The position numbers were made by a program, and so were the translations under genes. From contig MU832158.1 of NCBI GenBank assembly GCA_029204225.1, forward strand, positions 20,377 to 84,376: DNA of 64,000 bases. The letters run 5' to 3'. Every line of letters begins with the position of its first letter. Position 1 is the first letter of the stretch. The DNA is from Diphasiastrum complanatum (lineage: Eukaryota > Streptophyta > Lycopodiopsida > Lycopodiales > Lycopodiaceae). The notes beneath the pieces are model-generated. The model was not told where the DNA came from, did not search any database, and was given only the letters and a program-made list of their open reading frames with translations. Positions 1 to 12,900 of the stretch are shown here, one piece after another.

Positions 1-78
1 ATGTTCGTCCTTCACCCTTCGCTTCGTTTCACTTTGTCACCTTCGCGACAAAGTTGCAGGAGTTCACAATTTATGACA
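1..78 (-). repeat. Copia A 3' LTR, partial (cut by window start)
   Basis: On the minus strand a purine run (AAGAGGGAG) is followed directly by TGTCATAA, the layout of a polypurine tract next to the start of a 3' LTR. The RNase H reading frame of the adjacent copia element ends exactly here. The rest of the LTR lies left of the window, so its length and target-site duplication cannot be judged. Confidence 0.6.
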
Positions 79-2400
79 CTCCCTCTTGAACTTTGCAACT
101 TTGTATATTTAATCCAATTGTCTTTCTTTGTCTTGCGAAGAGTGATTTGTCGAGTGGCTTTGTCAGTAGATCTGCAATCATGTCTTCAGACCTTATGTAT
201 TGAACCTTGAGCTCTCCCTTTGAGATCAAGTCTTGAATATGATGGTACTTCAGAGGTATATGTTTTTTCTTTGAATGTAAAACAGGATCCTGGAACATTA
301 ACGTGCATGGTTCTCCTTGTTGTATGCCAATTGCCTCCAACATCATCTGCAACCATACTACCTCGTTCGCCACCTTGGAAGCTACGACATATTCAGCTTC
401 GCATGAGGATTGAGACACCAAGGTTTGTTTCTTGCAGGTCTAGCTGATTGCTGCTCCGCACGCTATCAAGCATCCTCCAGTCACGAACTTGTTGTCATCT
501 TTGCAGCTTGCCCAACTTGCATCACTGTGGTGGTGCAACTCGAATCATTTGCCTTCGTTGTCTGCTTTGTAGGTTAATCCCACATTTTGGGTACCCTTTA
601 GATATTGCAGGATTCGTTTCGCCATTTGCCAATGTGCCATGCCAGGATTAAAGGAGAATTGGCTTAAAGCATAGACAGAGAAAGTCAAATCGGGTTTGGT
701 ACAGATTGTGAGGTACATTAGACTACCGGTCAAGTTTTGGTAGGGTATACCTTCCATCTTCTGTCTCTCCTCATCTGTATTTGGGCAATCCTGCTTTGTT
801 AGTCTAGCTCCAGCTATCATTGGTGTGGTTTTTTCTTTGCAGTCTATCATTCGATACTGCTTCAGCACTTTCTGGGTGTACTCTGACTGACTCAGATGCA
901 TTTCTCTTTCTCTTCGATCTCTTTTGATCTCCAACCCAAGGCACTTTGTTGCTTCTCCCAGATCTGTGATTTCATAACTTTCGGAAATCTGACTCTTCAT
1001 TTTCTTGAATAGCATCTAGAAGTTTCCTATCATAAGGGAGTCATCCACAAAAATAGTCAGAATCACAAAATCTCTTCCTACTTCTTTAAATAGACACTGT
1101 AATCTGGTTGTGTAGGAGTGAAGTCTAGAGACTTTAGAAGATTGTCGAGCTTCTTGTACCAAGCTCGTGATGCCTGCTTCAGACCATAAATGCATCGCTG
1201 CAATCGACAGACATATTGTCAATTGTCGGGGTCCTCGAATCCTCCAGGCTGTTTCATGAAGATTTCTTCCTCTAGATCTCCGTGGAGAAAGGCTGTTTTT
1301 ACATCAATCTGGTGAATTTCCAAATTGTATTGTGTAGCATATGCAAGGAGTAGTCAAATGTTTGTCATTTTCACCATTGGTGAATACGTGTCGAAATAAT
1401 AGACTCCGTACCTTTGTGTGTAGCTCTTTGTGACCAGCCTTGCTTTGTAGCGTCCGACAGTGCCCTCTGATTTGATTTTCCTTTTGTATACCCACTTGCA
1501 GTCGACGATCTTTTTATTTTCGGGCAGTGACTCTAGTGTCCATGCCTCGTTTTGCCTCATTGATTCGATTTCCTTTGACATTGTCTGCTTCCAGAATTCT
1601 CCCTTTGGACTCTAGACAACTTCTAGATATGTTGTTGGCTCTTCAGTGAAGCTGCAGTACTTGAACTCTGTGTCTTCGCTCCACTGAAGATTGTCAATGT
1701 ATCGATTTGGAGGTCTTCTTTGTCTTGTCGACCTTCTAGGTTCAATTCGTCGTTGCTCGAATGTTTCTCCTTTGTCGGGTTGATCTTCGACTTCCTGCTG
1801 CTCTAGAGTCTGGGGCTTGATATTCTGATTTGATGTTTGTCCTCAATCTCCCTCTTGAATCGGCAGCAGTGCGAAGATCTCATAGCCTTTTTTGTCCTTC
1901 AATCCAGGGAATGTGGACTCATCGAACTTCACATCTCTACTCGACATGACTTTTTTCGTGGTTGGATTGTAGAGTATGTACACTTGTGATCCATTCGAAT
2001 ATCCAACCATGATTGTCTGCTCTGACTTTTCGTCGAGCTTGCTTCTTTGTTCATTTGCTATGTGCTTGTATGCTGCACATCCGAATACACGCACGTATGA
2101 CAGATTAGGCTTTCTACTTGTCCACATTTCATACGGTGTCTTGTTTTTTAGGGCTGTCATTGTTGTTCTGCTCTGCAGGTGTACCGCTACAGCTATTGCC
2201 TCAGCCCAAAATTGACTTGGCAATCGAACCTGTGCCATCATGCACCTGGCTCATTCGACTAGTGTCTTGTTTCTTCTTTTTGCGACACCATTATATTCGA
2301 GTGTGTACACATCAGTGAATTGATGTTCTATTCCTTGTTCTTGACAGAATCTAGAAAATTTCGTGCTGTTGTGCTCACCTTCATTATCAGAGAAAGAAAG
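79..2400 (-). mobile_element. Copia A: decayed Ty1/copia element, 3' half
   Basis: Minus-strand fragments in copia order. The integrase C-terminal part is at 1843-2390 (FWAEA, TPYEMW, VFGCAAY). Reverse transcriptase begins near 1354-1620 (NEAWTL, CKWVYK, YKARLV) and continues at 1016-1222 with FVDDS in place of YVDD. The end of RT is at 545-1015 (GSLMYLT, KPDLTFSV) and RNase H at 71-421 (SSCEAEYV, IADLLTKPLD). Stops and frameshifts separate the pieces, so no polyprotein can be made. The integrase breaks off at its DNEGE motif near 2390; the integrase N-terminus, protease, gag and 5' LTR are absent, which points to truncation by a later event. The RT/RNase H wording resembles copia C and E further along. 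The element is non-autonomous and old. Confidence 0.85.
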
Positions 2401-3911
2401 TAAGGATAGAACGTACTTTTCCTTTCCTTTCCTCCATTAAAAATAAAAAATTGTAAGCTTAGGAAAAAGTTGTAAAGTCTTGACTTGACAAAGTATAAGT
2501 AGGACAGGGATTTGGGGTGGGGCTTAATGGAGTTTAATAAACTCGTTGCGTTCCAATGAAAACAAGGCGACCTTATAGGCCATTGCTTAACCCTTTAGGT
2601 GGAAGTGAGTACAGGTGTGTACCCACAAGCCCCCCCCACACATGAGGCTTGAGGTGCTCGAGGGAAGATAAGGAATCAAGAATCCAAGGGAATTGAAGGA
2701 ACCATCAAAGTGAAACAGACAAAAGAAGATTTTGTGGCGATATTTTCTTTCTATTCTATGCAAGATTTTATCACCAAAAAAAGGTGATATGGTGTTTCTT
2801 TGGCCATCATTTTTCTTGTTTTAATGGAAAAGTGAGTTGCAGACTAAAACTACCAAATAAATTCATTCAACATCTTTGGATCTACAATGATGCAACAAGT
2901 TGTTGGACATGACATCCTCAATCATGACTACTTATTAGCTGAAGCGATCAAGCTGACCAAACAAGTGTTAGGACAAAAATGTTCAAGTAGGGAGAGTGTC
3001 ATGTATTGCTAGTACATAAGTGTTCAAGAAAGTATTAAAATATCCAATGTAAGCTTTGTTGGGCCCAAAAAAAAATTATTAGCCTTAAAAATAAGGCAAT
3101 TCCCTCATTAGAACCCCCAAAATACTCAAATAAGGATAATAGGCCCACAAGGGCCAAGTACACCTAATATCATGTCATTGATTGTAATCATCTTTGGGTT
3201 CTCAAAGCATTTGCCTGACAAGGTTTATCTTTGACTCAAAATCATGTAAATTTTTTTGTTCATGGAGCTAACAAAAATCAAGAATACATTGATCTATGTT
3301 GCCTTAGAGAAAAAAAGAGTATGCCACATTTTTCCTTTGTTGAGCAAGCTTCCAAAATTGTTGAATCAAATCCTTGTAAAGCTAGCAATTACAATAACGA
3401 AAATAATAAGACCCATAGTAAGTAGTGCATGTTGTAATTTTACTGTTTGAGCAATAAGAGTGTCTTTGTCATGTGTGTAGAGAATCCAAAAAGTTGATTG
3501 TAAACTAAAGATGACGTCACGTCATTTCTTGCCTGTGTTTCAAATGTATCAGGAACTGAGTATCATTTTGGTAGAGGCGGTCCATAAGTTGGATTGTCTA
3601 CAGTCTACCAAGGAAAAAGCTATCCACAACCATGAATAACATTCCAAAACCCCTTTAGATTCTTCATGTCTTGAGATTTGGTTACATACTATTGTGATGT
3701 CAAAAGAGGTAAACTTTGGTGTTCCATTTCAACTCACACACTTTTTTTGCTCCAGAAAGTAGAAAAAATTTGGGGCAACAAATGAATTCAGGAGGCTAAG
3801 ACCGAATAGGAATTAGACTGCACTGTGTGAGAGTCAAGGCTGCCAAAAAACTCCAAAATCAAGCCTTCTTCTATCCAAGTAAGCTGGTGCAGTTGCCTTT
3901 TTCTTTTATAA
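2401..3911. other. Intergenic stretch, nothing recognised
   Basis: AT-rich sequence without a convincing coding region. It holds short homopolymer runs (poly-C near 2628, poly-A near 3066). A purine-rich GGGAGAGTGTCATG near 2992-3005 looks like a polypurine-tract/LTR edge, but no partner LTR was found. Short frames at 3231-3450 have no family signal. Confidence 0.4.
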
Positions 3912-4326
3912 TCAATAATCTCCACAGGAACAGAAGCCATCCTTAAAATAACCGACTCAGTTTGCATCCCTTGCAATGATCTTGCGTCTGATAATCTTTG
4001 GTAGTGTCAGGACAGTCGTCGTGTAACTGGAAAATTCTTGTTGTTGCAGATAGGCATCCCAGGGGACATGCCGATGAACCCAAAAGCAATGGCCAGGTGT
4101 TCACACGAAGCATTCTCCTTCTTCTCATCTTCCACGTCATGCAGCACAAAGCTCAAGTCAGCATATACTCTACCTCCATCAACCCAATCAATCTATCGAA
4201 TTAGCCCGAATCTCATCCCTTTGTGGATGAGTTGCATCACCTACAAGAAAGGCATGCACCAGGTTGCCAACTTCAATCCAGCTGCGCTCAGGCATTTTTT
4301 ACAGCCTGCCGCATTGATTTATTTTA
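3912..4326 (-). pseudogene. Degenerate E+/DYW tail of the PPR gene
   Basis: Directly after the stop of the PPR frame, the minus strand still encodes recognisable E+ and DYW-deaminase pieces in shifted frames. These are [13 protein letters not shown] near 4290-4250, LHDVEDEKKE near 4140, LAIAFGF near 4090, and a terminal GYFKDGFCSCGDY whose final tryptophan codon is TGA (3912-3914). A six-A run near 4290 looks like the site of one frameshift, and more stops lie near 4180 and 4017. The zinc/catalytic HSE and CxxCH signatures of DYW deaminases are not preserved: the HSE position reads CEH and the cysteine cluster is altered. In the family this domain deaminates cytidine in organellar RNA; here it cannot be translated as one piece. 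An unlikely alternative is rescue by splicing. Confidence 0.8.
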
Positions 4327-6640
4327 TTATCTTTGCTTTGCTACATCATCCCTCTGGCTGGCTGCTGCATAGATGTTTGATAGAAGCACATAAGGTGCAG
4401 CATTTTCTGGTTCCAACTTTATAACATGGTCAAAGGCACGTCTTCCTATTTCCACATGGTCATGGGTTGTAGCAGCACCAAGCAAAGTCATCCAAACCAC
4501 AGCAGTAGGCTGGATTGGCATTTTAGTAATGAAGTCCTCAGCATCAGCTAGGAACCCTGCACGGCCCAGAAGATCGACCATACAGACATAATGATCAATA
4601 GCTGGTAAGACACCATGATCTTTACACATGGAATCAAAGAGGTGACGACCTTTATTGACTAGGCCAGAATGGCTGCATGCAGAGAGAACACTAACATAGG
4701 TCACATCATCAGGCTTTAAGCCTTCCCTTTGCATTTGCTCCAAAAGTATGAGAGCCTCCTTGCTAAGACCTTGCTGTGCATATCCTGCAATTATTGCATT
4801 CCATGACACCACGTTCCGTTCATGCATGTTGTTGAACACCTGACGCGCATCCTCTATGCACCCACATTTTGCATACATGTCAACAAGGGTGCTCCCTACA
4901 ATCACATCTGACTCAAAGCCTCTTTTAATGATGTCCGAATGGAGTTGCTTGCCCTGTTCTAGGGCTGCAATGCTGCCACATGCTTTTAGGAGAACAACAT
5001 ATGTGACAATGTCTGGCTGCACACCTTCGTGTTTCATTCGCTCATACAGATCAAGAGCCTCCTTGCCAAGACCCTGCTGTGCATATCCTGCAATTATTGC
5101 TGTCCATGACACCAGGTCCTGTTCATGCATGTTGTTGAACACCTGACGTGCATCCTCTATGCGCCCACACTTAGCATACATGTCAACAAGGGTGCTCCCA
5201 ACAATCACATCCGACTCAAATCCACTCTTAATGATGTCTGAATGGAGCTTTTTGCCCTGTTCCAGTGCTGCAATGCTCGCACATGCTTTTAGGAGAACAA
5301 CATATGTGACATTGTCAGGCTGCACACCTTCCTCTTTCATTTGCTCATACAGATCAAGAGCCTCCTTGCCAAGCCCTTGCTGTGCATATCCTGAGATCAT
5401 TGCATTCCATGACACCACCTCTCGTTCATGCATTCTGTCGAACACCTTGTGTGCATTTTCTATGCACCCACATTTTGCATACATGTCAACAAGGGTGCTC
5501 CCTAAGATCGCATCCAACTCAAAGCCAGTTTCAACGATCTCCGAATGGAACTGCTTGCCCTGTTCCAGGGCTGCAACACTGGCACATGCTTTTAGAAGAA
5601 CAACATATGTGACAATGCTGGGCTGCACACCTTCCTGTTTCATTTGCTCATACAGATCAAGAGACTCTTTGCCAAGACCTTGGTCTGCGTATCCTGCAAA
5701 CATTGCATTCCATGACACGATGTTTCGTTCAGGCATGTTGTTGAACACACGACACGCATCCTCTACACGCCCACATTTTGCATACATGTCAACAAGGGTG
5801 CTCCCTATAATCACATCCAACTCAAAGCCAATTTTAATGATGTCCACATGGAGCTGCTTGCCCTGTTCCAGGGCAGCAATGCTAGCACATGCTTGTAGGA
5901 GAACAATATATGTAACAATGTCAGGCTGCAAATCTTCCTGATTCATTTGCTCATACAGATCAAGGGCCTCCTTGCCAAGTCCCTGCCGTGCATATCCTGC
6001 AATAATTGCTGTCCATGACACCACATCCGGTTCGTGCATGCTGTCAAACACCTTACGTGCATCCTCTATGCGACCACATTTTGCATACATGTCAACAAGC
6101 GTGCTCCCTACGATGACATCTGACTCGTACCCACTTTCAATGATGTCTAAATGGAGTTGCTTGCCTTGTTCCAGGGCTGAGATCCTGGTGCATGCTTTTA
6201 GGACAACAACAAATGCGAACTTGTCCGGTGCTATGCCTGTCTGTTGCATTTGCTGAAAAAGATTGATAGCCTCCTCACCCTGTCTATGATTGGCATATGC
6301 AGAGATGATGGTAGTCCATGAAAATACATTGCGTCTAGGCATTGAGTCAAACACTTTGCGTGCATCCAACACACTACCGCACTTGGCATACATGTTAACA
6401 AGGGTGTTTCCTAGGATCATGTTTGAATCAAGTCGCTGTTGAACTATGAGAGCATGCACTTGCTTGCCCTCCGCCAGGGCTTTCCTTCTGGTGCACCCCT
6501 TCAGAAGGCAAGCATAGATGTTGATAGGAGCTTGAATATTTGCCTGAACCATAAGCTCCAGCATATGCAGTGCTTCTTTTAATCGTCCCTCCTGACAGAG
6601 TTTGCTCACATTTCCACCGTTGCCCAAGGAATTAGCTACC
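4327..6640 (-). CDS. PLS-class pentatricopeptide-repeat protein, C-terminally truncated
   Basis: A single open frame of about 770 codons made almost entirely of PPR motifs of the P-L-S type (VSWNAIIAGYAQQG, LVDMYAKCG, YVVLLKACAS). Family role: sequence-specific binding of chloroplast or mitochondrial RNA, with DYW-tailed members editing C to U. An N-terminal divergent triplet (codons 1-116 from 6627) is followed by five near-identical 101-residue triplets (codons 117-621) and a C-terminal PPR/E segment that stops at DDVAKQR. The coding frame opens with a good 3' splice site (GATGCAG, 6641-6647) and has no ATG before codon 22 (6562-6564). So either an upstream exon exists or translation starts at that Met, leaving no transit peptide. 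The PDF-motif gene lies immediately upstream on the same strand with a compatible phase. Missing E+/DYW: see 3912-4326. Without DYW it might still bind RNA and recruit an editing partner, but recent loss of function is equally possible. Confidence 0.85.
4765..6279 (-). repeat. Five tandem 303-bp PPR coding repeats
   Basis: The words CATACATGTCAACAAG and GGTGCTCCC recur in phase at about 4870, 5173, 5476, 5779 and 6082, that is, every 303 bp. Each unit encodes one complete P-L-S triplet of 101 residues beginning near G-K-E-A-L-D-L-Y-E-Q-M. Units differ by scattered substitutions and have no indels, so the frame is kept through the whole array. Confidence 0.9.
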
Positions 6641-6691
6641 CTGCATCACAATGATTCATATAATGACTATAAAAAGAAACATGAAAAAGTC

Positions 6692-6913
6692 TCACACTGG
6701 AAATTTTGAAAGACCAGCAGAAAAGAAGAGATGCTGTGCTCTCAGCCTAGGTCTCCAAAAACCATACCATAATTTCAATCCACCACCAGATTGTGTCTGA
6801 CCCACTGTCATAGTGGCCACCTTTGCTGTAGCACGGGGGTTGTTTAACCGACCTTCAATCCATAGACCCTCGTGTGTACTCTTATGTTCAAAGTCAGGGT
6901 ACTTTTGATTTGT
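6692..6913 (-). CDS. Predicted exon 5, second PDF half-motif
   Basis: Starts after ATGCAG with [13 protein letters not shown], the half of the PDF motif that contains the name-giving P-D-F residues, then runs on to SKFPV and TGA. An alternative donor (CCAGT^GTGAGA) at 6696/6695 would skip the stop and join the PPR frame in phase 2. Confidence 0.6.
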   Translation of the reverse strand, partial: TNQKYPDFEHKSTHEGLWIEGRLNNPRATAKVATMTVGQTQSGGGLKLWYGFWRPRLRAQHLFFSAGLSKFPV

Positions 6914-9900
6914 CTGCATAACAATAAACACATAGATCGGCGGACATAACAGCATCAACTTGGAAAATTTGACCATAATAACCAATCAATCAGTCTCTTG
7001 TACCATAGTAGTAAAAGAAAAAGTCCTTTCACAGGGCCCTAATTAAAAGCATTAGCCAAAGAAACCACTTAACAATTTTGGACATGACAACGAATTATTA
7101 TTCTACAACAAATAATTCATAACTCATCTCATGAAACATCTAGCCATACAAAAATCTCAATGAACTAGAAGAATGCTTAGTTGCACCAAAAATTGCATTT
7201 TTGCAAATAAAAGATTCAACAAATGAGGAATAATTCAGTGTAACAAAATCGAAGAAAACCTACTGTCTTCATGCATAGAAACTCCCAACCACAGCTATAC
7301 AAATGCTTTTAATCCTCATATAAATGTGGTATGCTAATACAGACATCCAGTTCATTTTGGATTTTTATGTAGCAGCAAATTACTGTACATCATACCTAAC
7401 CAAAAAGGGCGATACAGCTTCCAAATCATTCAAGCATGCATTAACATGTCTATGAAGCCAGAAATGAACAGGCCAAAGCCATCTTCAAGAGATGTTGCTC
7501 AGATAATGTATAGGATAGCCACACCTTAATAAATCTGTTGGCCCACCACTCCGATGGATCTGAGAAAACCTTCTGCCAGAGCTGTTCCACTCTAACTACT
7601 TTGACTGCGTGCATGCATCATAGTGTTGGCAAAATATAATTAAGGAACATTCAAACAACTCTGCAAATTCGCCCAACTCCTCAGTCGGGCAATACTAATG
7701 AAGAAAGAAATATGCCATCCAACCAGGAAAAAAAGAAACATACCAGAGGTTTCAGGTTTTAAAAAACTGAATTGCCCCTGTTCTTGACCTTGTACCGTGA
7801 CAGGTAGCCTGGCACGTACCCAGGGAGGAGTGAACCTGTCATCAATCCATAGTGCCTTCATTCCAGTACTCCTATGTTTGAAGTCCGGAAATCTTGGATT
7901 TCTCTGAGAAAAGTACTATTGGTCAACCATCAATATTGTCCTAAAAGCGTTCAAGGCATGCAATACTGACACAGAGCAGGAAATCAATCACAGATACTGA
8001 GTGCAGAAGTGCAAAAAACATAATCACTTAAACCAAGGGTGATCTTGATGATCGATCCTCCCTCATATATGTTCCCTTATAATAGGTGCCCATCAAGAAA
8101 TGGGTTGATACATTCCAAGAAGCCCAAAAGTGGGTCATTAGCTTAGTCAAAAGAACAGGGTACACGACCCTTTAAGCACTAAATAATTCATGTTCACGTG
8201 AGTTCTAGATGTAAAGTTTACATTTCCCAATTCAACAAAAGTCTCTCTCATCTGTCTCCTGCACGTAACAGATTCTATCTCTAGCCAGTAGCTTATTTAA
8301 CACATCAACAAACATTTCTTCAGTACAGCAATACTCACTTTCAATTAAACTTCCCTGCACCAGATCTTTGACAAAGTGGTACTGAAAATCAATGTGTTTA
8401 CTATGCTTGTGAATTCCTGCAAAGAAAGATGCACCCTTGATTGTCGTTGAGAACTGCAGGTTGGTCTTTATCCCAATTTTCGACAGAAAATTTTCAATTC
8501 ACAAATACTCGATGGATCCCTCACATATTCCCATGTATTCTGCTTCCATGGATGAAAGTGCCACTGACCTTTACCTGCAACCTGCTGCATACCCATGCGA
8601 TAGCTCCTCCTCCACAAATGAACACATAGCCATAAGTTGATCTTTTGTCATCGATGTCCTCACCCCAGTCAAAGTCCACATAGCCTGAAAGTGTGAATTC
8701 TATCCCTGCATATGTTATCTCTATGTCTTGGGTCCCCTTTATGTATTTCGGGATCCCTTTAGCAGCCTGTCAATGTCCTATCCCTGGATTGACAAAAAAT
8801 TGGCTTAATTTCCCCATGGCAGTTGCAATATTAACACATGTACATCGCACTACATACCCTATTAAGCTTCTGTATGGATAAACTCCATCTCTAATTGTTC
8901 TTTGTTTTGTGGACTCATTTCTTTGCCAAGTCTTGCCCCACATACCAAGGGTTTTGCTACTGGGTGGATATCACTCATATTGAATTTCCGCAAAATATCT
9001 TAAATAAATTTCCCTTGACTCAGCATTAACATTTTTTTGTTCCTATCCCTCTTTATTCGTATTCTGAGACAGCAGTAATGTATATCTCCTAAGTCCTTCA
9101 TGTCAAATCCAGGACCTAACTTTGTTTCACATTCATTCAACATTATGATACCATTTACATTAAGTGTAGCTACAATTACCTTGCTTGCCTCCCATTTAAA
9201 GAAATTACTTGTGTTTGCATTGCATCTCTTGAAACCCTCCTTGTTGTAAAATGCTTCAATCCTTACATACCATGATCTAGAAGCTTGTTTTAACCCATAG
9301 ATGGCTTTGTTCAGCTTGCACACGAGGTCACTTCCAATAACGAGGCCATTTCCAATCATAGATGGCTTTGTTCACCTTGCACACGAGGCCATTTCCAATC
9401 ACGAATCTCTCTAATTGGCTCGTATATACCTCTTCGTGCAGGTCCCCATTTTAGAAGGGGGTCTTCACATCCATTTGGCATATCTCAAAATCATTGATTG
9501 TTGCCCAAGCTAGTAAAATCTTTATGTGAGTAGTCCTTTGCTACAATCCTTGCTTTGTATTTGCTTACCCTCTCACCATCTGCATCGTATTTGACGTTGA
9601 ACAACCACTTCGACCCTATTGATTTCTTTCCCTCTGGTAAACTGACCAAATCCCAAGCTCGATTTCTCTCAATTGACTGCAACTATAGCCGCTTTCCATT
9701 CGTCTCATTACACGCTTTTGACTACATCTCTGTAGGTATTGGGTTCTTTGATTGTCTCTTTTGATAAGAACACCATGTGTATGAGTTTATCACTCTCAAT
9801 GATCATCTAGGCTCAAAGTATGGACTGTATCGGAAATGGAAGGACTTCTAGCATGTTTTCTGATTATACAGCGTTTACATGGAGAATCGGATTTGCAAAT

Positions 9901-12900
9901 TGGTGGCAGATCTTGTACTGAATTCTGTTTTGACATTTGCTGAATACAATTGGAATTGAGGTGGCCTAATCTGAGATGACAAAGCACATCAGCTGATTCA
10001 GAAGTGGATGTAAAGAGCTTGACAATTAGAAGAATTGTAGTGGCTGAGTTTGTAAAGATTGCCACTTCTTCTCCCGAAAGCTAGAACTTTTCGAGACTTG
10101 TCAAAAATGGTGCAGCCTTGTGTGTCGAATTCGACCTTCCGACCCAAATCTGTGAATTTGCTAACTGAGAGCAGATTTTTGGTCAGATTTGGAACGTGGA
10201 GAACGTTGGTCAGCAACTTGACTTCACCTCTCTGAAATTCGACCTTGACTGTTCCTTCACCCTGAATAGAATGAGTTGAGTTGTCTCCAAGCTGCACAAT
10301 TTGAGAGTGGGTGTATGATTTGTAATCTTTGAACCAGTCCTTGTGGTGAGTCATATGGTGAGTTGCTCCCGAGTTTAGGTACCAAGAATCGATATCCTAA
10401 TGTTCTCCGACTTTGGTCAAGAAGGTTGCTTCATCTTAATCTTGTTGCTGGATCGAAAAACTGATTGAAGCAGAATTTGCGTGTTGTTGGAACTGCTTCT
10501 TCTTCGCATTGTTGAATTTTAAAGTTCTGCAGTTCCTGATAAAATGGTCAGTTCTCTTACAGTATTTGCAGAATAGATTCTGCATAGGCTAGGATGATGA
10601 AGAATTCGACTGAGCCAGAATTCGATCCTGAGTGAAAATCCGACCCAGACTGCATGTTGCTCCTTTTTTCAAGATAATCCGACTTTGTAGATCTATTTGA
10701 TCTAAACTTCTGATTTTTGGAATATAGAAGTTGAGGATCCGACCCTGAGCCTAAGGAGATTGCAGATTTTCTGACTTCCTCTTGTAGGAGCAATGAAATC
10801 ACTCTTGAAAGGGTGAGATGCTCCTGGATCGAAATTGCCAAGACCCAATTTTCATAGGCTTAAGGTAGACTCGATAATGGAGTCATAACAGCATCGGAAT
10901 CTTCAATAACTGAGCCAGTTGCAGCCATTTGCTCCAGAAGGGTTTTGAAAGTGATGAGATGGCTCGAGACACTTTCTGCTTCAGACATCTTTATGTTGAA
11001 GAATTTCTTCCTCAAATGTAATTTGGATGTGGTATCCCTGATACCATGGAGAGTTGCTAGGATGTCCCATGCATCCTTAGTAGTCTGAGCAACACTTATG
11101 TGAATGATTTGAGTGTCTCTGATGTTGAGAGTGATGTAGGCAAATGCCTTGCCATCATTAGGATCTATGGAAGAAGAACTCACACAGGAGAGGAATGACT
11201 CTGGATCTCCACCCACAATCCTGTACCTGGCTCTACATTCACATGCCACCATATAGGACCAGCGCCCAGCCTCCAGGAGGCCATGCACTCCTCTCACATG
11301 CACAGTTGCCACTGTGCATGTGGATGTCCCTCATGCAAACTGAGCATGTGGCACACAGGCCCTACCTAACTTGAGGGACCCACCCTTAGCATCTAAGGGT
11401 GCCCTCCACTTAGTGGCACTCCCTATGAATATAGACCAAGCCCTCTAGATCCTAGTCCCTAAGGGTTATTATCCCGAACTACGGGGCTGAGTGTCACCCC
11501 GCCGGGACCCCCTAGGGTCTAACGAGTCACTAGTATCCTTGTGTTTGCCAATGGCCATAACATCTCCTCCCCCTAAAAGGAGCTTTCGTCCTCGAAAGCG
11601 ATATCTTCAAACAAAATCAGGATACCTCTTGCGAAGCTTGCTTACAGACTCCCAGGTTGCCTCTTCTTGGGACCCATCCTTCCACTTGACTAAAACTTCT
11701 CGAAAGACCGCATGACGAGTCTTGCGATTTCGGATATTCAGAATTTCCTCTGGTTGATGTGGCAAGGAATCGGGTTCCTCAAAGGCTATTAGGGTGTGTT
11801 TTGGGACAATGTCTTCTACTCGCAACACCCGCTTCAGTCGACTGACATGAAAGACCGGATGTACCTTTGCGGATTCTGGCAAAGCCAGCTGGTAAGCAGA
11901 ACTTCCAATTCTCTTAAGTATTGTGAAGGGACCACAATACCTTGGGGATAACTTAGGACACTTGCATGTGCTTAGAGTGGTAGAGTCTTCAGGAACTTTC
12001 AGAAACACTCGATTACCTTCTTGAAAGACTTGAAAGGTCACATCCCTACGGGTTTTATCCGCATAATGCTTAGCTCGCGCTTGTGCTTGCTTCACATAAG
12101 CTTTAGCAATCTTGATCATAGTTTCCATATCCTCAAGAAACTCCCTAACACTCTGTACTTTTTCCTTCCTAAGCCCTAGGGTCATAGGGGTTCTAGGCTG
12201 AAACCCATACATTAGCATGAATGGACTATACCCTGTAGTGGTATGTTTAGTGCTATTATAAGCAAATTCCAAAAGCAGAAGATATTCTTCCCAATTGGTT
12301 TGCTTTTACTAACATATGCTCGTAGCATATCTTCTAGAACCTGATTGACCCTTTTTGTTTGACCATCCGTTTCGGGATGATCAGTGGAGCTCATAGACAA
12401 CCTAGTTTCTAACCTGTTAAACAGCGCTCTCCAAAAGTTACCTGTAAACTTTGGATCTCGATCACTAATTATATTAGCGGGAAGTCCATATAGCTTATAG
12501 ATGTTTTCTATAAAAAGCCTGGCGACTTCTGGAGCTGTAACGATTTTCTTGGTCGGTACAAACTGCACCATCTTGGTCAATCGGTCTACAACTACCCAAA
12601 TCGATTCATGGCCTTTACTCGTTCTTGGTAACCCCACTATAAAATCCATGCTGATACTCTCCCATCTACCACCGAGTATCTCGAGTGGCTGGAGGAGCCC
12701 GCCTACTTTGAGACGTTCAGCCTTTATGGCCTGGCACGAGGTGCACCTTAACACGTACTCTTGTACGTCTTTCTGCATATTAGGCCAATAAAACTTATTC
12801 TTTGCAAGAGCATAGGTCCTCTTTACCCCAGGATGCCCTGCACTAGGACTGTCGTGACTTTCCTCAAGAATTTGGCGCCTAGGACTTCACTCCTGAATGC

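Noticed and set aside
4856-6256. Long plus-strand frames with repeated YMSTRVLPTI and SCMLLNTL text
   Set aside because: They are the antisense shadow of the tandem PPR repeats; the periodicity keeps the opposite strand open.
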